Below, piece by piece: positions 6,945-8,841 of a stretch of 8,841 bases of DNA; the first letter of the stretch is position 1; each line of letters opens with the position of its first letter. The notes below the pieces were generated by a model. It was not told where the DNA came from. It was given only the letters and a program-made list of their open reading frames with translations, and searched no databases. This DNA comes from an uncultured Lachnospiraceae bacterium. GTDB lineage: Bacteria; Bacillota; Clostridia; Lachnospirales; Lachnospiraceae. Location: NCBI GenBank assembly GCA_934371475.1, contig CAKRNX010000089.1, forward strand, positions 1-8,841, written 5' to 3'. The translations under genes were made by a program, and so were the position numbers.

Positions 6945-6995
6945 AAAAGCTGCCGGGTTCATCATCTGTTTCCGATGATGAACCCGGCAGCTTTT
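6945..6995. terminator. Bidirectional rho-independent terminator between convergent genes
   Basis: A perfect 22-base inverted repeat (arms 6945-6966 and 6974-6995) encloses the seven-base loop TGTTTCC. The stem has a GC-rich core (GCTGCCGGG) and ends in AAAA on one side and TTTT on the other, so it reads as stem plus U-tract from either strand. It lies 20 bases after the stop codon of the peptidase gene and 24 bases past the stop codon of GH3-B on the opposite strand. It should end both transcripts. The U-tracts are short (four), but the stem is very stable. Confidence 0.9.
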
Positions 6996-7019
6996 GCTAT
7001 GATGACACGAAATCTCCTG

Positions 7020-8841
7020 TCACTGCACTTCTGATTTCTCTACCGTCCCGTAGGATACCAGCATATCCCTGCGGCTCTCGGTATACAAAGGCGCTTTCAC
7101 GTCCGAAAACATATCCGCAAACTGATTGGACTGCATGATCGTATCCAGGATCCGGATCACACTCTTCTGCAGATCACCCAGCGTAATATTATTATCTTTA
7201 TAATATCCGTGATATGTAATCGTAGTAGTGTCACCGCTCTGCTCCAGCGTCACCGCATTGCCCAGCTCCTTGAGCAGTTCTGATACTTTTACGTTTACCG
7301 CTTCTCCGTTCTCATTGATACTGCTGCGCTCTGCCTCATTATAAACTTCTGTGGGCACAGTCTTGACAATCTGCGTATCGCCTGCCGCATCCAGCACAAA
7401 TTCTCCCCAGGACGTGGTGGTCTCCGATTCAAACCATCCTTCTGTGACCGAAACCTCCGGGTAGGTGTCGTCCTCGCCAAATATCGGCTCTTCATCTGCA
7501 AATCCGCGCACTGTGATATCTTCCACATATTTTCCGGCCATAATCAGATCATTTCCCGCATGCATGGAGATCGACGGCGTCGATTTTCCGCCGCCCCAGT
7601 CTGTCATGACCAGACCGTCAAAACCCCACTCGCCGCGCAGCACATCTGTCAGCAGATCGTAGTCATCTCCTGTCGGGATACCGTTGAGCAGGTTATAGGA
7701 CGACATCAGGCTCATCGGCTGAGAACCTTTTACCGTGATCTCGAATCCTTTCATATAAATCTCTCTCAGCGTCCGCTCATCAACCGTACTGTTCTGCGCG
7801 CGCCGGTTGCTCTCCTGGCTGTTGGCCGCAAAGTGCTTGATGCACACGCCAATGCCCGGATTGGACTGCATTCCGACGGTCTCTGCCATCCCCATAATTC
7901 CTGTCAGCCACGGATCTTCTGAAAAATACTCAAAATTTCGGCCGCACAGCGCATTTCTGTGAATGTTCATACCGGGCGCCAGAAGGACCGTCACTCCAAA
8001 TTCTTTCAGTTCCTCTCCGAAAGCCACCGATACTTCTTTCACCACTTCCGTATCCCAGGAGGAAGCCAGCATCGTGCCGATGGGCCAGGCCGTGCAGAAC
8101 TGATAATATTCCCGTCCGTCTTCTCCCTGATATTCCTGCTTGAGCCGCAGCCCCGCCGGGCCGTCGGCCAGCACAATATTCGGGATCAGCTTATCCCCGA
8201 TGTAGAGCGCCGCCGTTTCACCAGCCGCCCCCTGCACAGTATTTTTCAGCGCAAGTCTCATGGATCTGTCATCCATCCTGATCAGATTTTCAGAAGTGGC
8301 TCCCGCTGACTGTCCGGATGCGCTCGGAAGCTTGTTGCCTCCGATTACAAAATCTGCCATCTCGCTGACCGTCAGTCCCGATACAAATTCTTCCATCGTC
8401 ACCGTGCCGTCATAGACATCCTTGAGTGTCGCATCGCTGAAGTCTCCTTTCAGTGTCTCCACTTTTTCCTCATAGTCTCCGTGGCCGTGATATTTGTTAT
8501 GCGGCGTATAGTCAAGATTCTGTGCCAGATACTGCTGCTCCGTCGTGTCCGATACGTAAGCCGTCACCTGCTCGTCGTCATACGGCGAAGCGTGATCCTG
8601 CGTTGTAATTGTGTCAGCCGCCAGCTCAACGACCGGTGCTGCCGCAATCTCGTCTGCCTCGCCGTCATACGTATACGGTTCTGTGTCCCCTTTTGAGAGC
8701 ACTTCTATCTCATGATCGATCTCCAGCTGATTGCTCAGCTGTTCTGTGATCACGGTCTGGTCCAGGCGAATCACCGCCGCCGCCTCCGTATTTCTGGAGC
8801 TGTCCCCCACACGGACCACATAATCTCCAGCCTCCAGCTCA
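7020..8841 (-). CDS. GH3 beta-glycosidase, permuted domain order (GH3-B), 5' end cut by window edge
   Basis: The last 606 codons of a second GH3 enzyme, paralogous to GH3-A; the start is beyond the right edge. The visible part opens in the end of the fibronectin-III-like domain (ELEAGDYVVRVGDSSRNT, matching MEAGDYVIRVGNSSRNT of GH3-A), so this gene is also permuted. An acidic linker follows, poorly conserved between the two. The TIM barrel then shows ADGPAGLR, APGMNIHRN, LCGRNFEYFSEDP, KHFAANSQE (K at 7838-7836, H at 7835-7833) and the nucleophile Asp at 7601-7599 in VMTDWGGG. After AGNDLIMAG about 115 residues (7532-7188) intervene before ITLGDLQKSVIRIL, where most GH3 barrels have a short loop. 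The protein ends EKSEVQ with no LPXTG or other anchor visible. It is probably an exo-beta-glycosidase; sugar and location are unknown because the N-terminus is missing. Its codons are richer in G/C at third positions than those of GH3-A. It converges on the peptidase gene. Confidence 0.95.
   Translation of the reverse strand, partial: ELEAGDYVVRVGDSSRNTEAAAVIRLDQTVITEQLSNQLEIDHEIEVLSKGDTEPYTYDGEADEIAAAPVVELAADTITTQDHASPYDDEQVTAYVSDTTEQQYLAQNLDYTPHNKYHGHGDYEEKVETLKGDFSDATLKDVYDGTVTMEEFVSGLTVSEMADFVIGGNKLPSASGQSAGATSENLIRMDDRSMRLALKNTVQGAAGETAALYIGDKLIPNIVLADGPAGLRLKQEYQGEDGREYYQFCTAWPIGTMLASSWDTEVVKEVSVAFGEELKEFGVTVLLAPGMNIHRNALCGRNFEYFSEDPWLTGIMGMAETVGMQSNPGIGVCIKHFAANSQESNRRAQNSTVDERTLREIYMKGFEITVKGSQPMSLMSSYNLLNGIPTGDDYDLLTDVLRGEWGFDGLVMTDWGGGKSTPSISMHAGNDLIMAGKYVEDITVRGFADEEPIFGEDDTYPEVSVTEGWFESETTTSWGEFVLDAAGDTQIVKTVPTEVYNEAERSSINENGEAVNVKVSELLKELGNAVTLEQSGDTTTITYHGYYKDNNITLGDLQKSVIRILDTIMQSNQFADMFSDVKAPLYTESRRDMLVSYGTVEKSEVQ

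Noticed and set aside
1..8841. tRNA, rRNA, CRISPR array, insertion sequence or prophage
   Set aside because: No cloverleaf, regularly spaced repeats, transposase motifs or terminal repeats were seen; nearly all DNA is accounted for by four genes and their control regions.

Overview
The window looks like a chromosomal segment of an anaerobic Firmicute, most likely a Lachnospiraceae-type gut or rumen Clostridia. The reasons are strong AGGAGG ribosome sites, Gram-positive export signals with Ser/Thr/Glu-rich linkers, GH3 glycosidases of the permuted domain order known from Ruminococcus and Butyrivibrio, and an AraC/cupin regulator beside carbohydrate genes. The taxonomy is inferred from these traits only.

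Layout from left to right. (1) 1-2623, minus strand: the first 874 codons of a secreted GH3 glycosidase (GH3-A), cut by the left edge just after its catalytic Asp. (2) 2624-3086: a long intergenic region with an array of TTGACA/TGTCAA half-sites upstream of the GH3-A promoter. (3) 3087-3986, minus: an AraC-family regulator. (4) 3987-4266: a divergent control region with promoters for both neighbours and a cluster of CAGAAA boxes. (5) 4267-6924, plus: an 885-residue exported metallopeptidase. (6) 6945-6995: a perfect 22-bp stem that can end transcription from both sides. (7) 7020-8841, minus: the C-terminal 606 codons of a second permuted GH3 enzyme (GH3-B), whose N-terminal part lies beyond the right edge.

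The most notable gene is the metallopeptidase. I recognise no named gene. Its C-terminal half carries HEFAH (697-701) and then a Tyr-x6-Glu pair (Y741, E748). This is the zinc and catalytic signature of the anthrax lethal factor/Pro-Pro endopeptidase group (ATLF fold, peptidase family M34). Its N-terminal half is a second, diverged copy of the same unit in which every one of these residues is lost or altered (HDFAQ, Ala, Ser). The protein is thus a tandem duplicate of a beta-rich (Ig-like) domain plus a peptidase domain, one dead and one apparently live. Its signal peptide ends in a lipobox-like LTGYGS, with Tyr where a lipoprotein would have Cys.

Working together (inference): the regulator is transcribed divergently from the peptidase and lies upstream of GH3-A on the same strand, so it probably senses a sugar or glycoconjugate and controls one or both. 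Two extracellular or surface glycosidases around an exported peptidase suggest attack on a glycoprotein or protein-containing polysaccharide, but no substrate can be read from the sequence.
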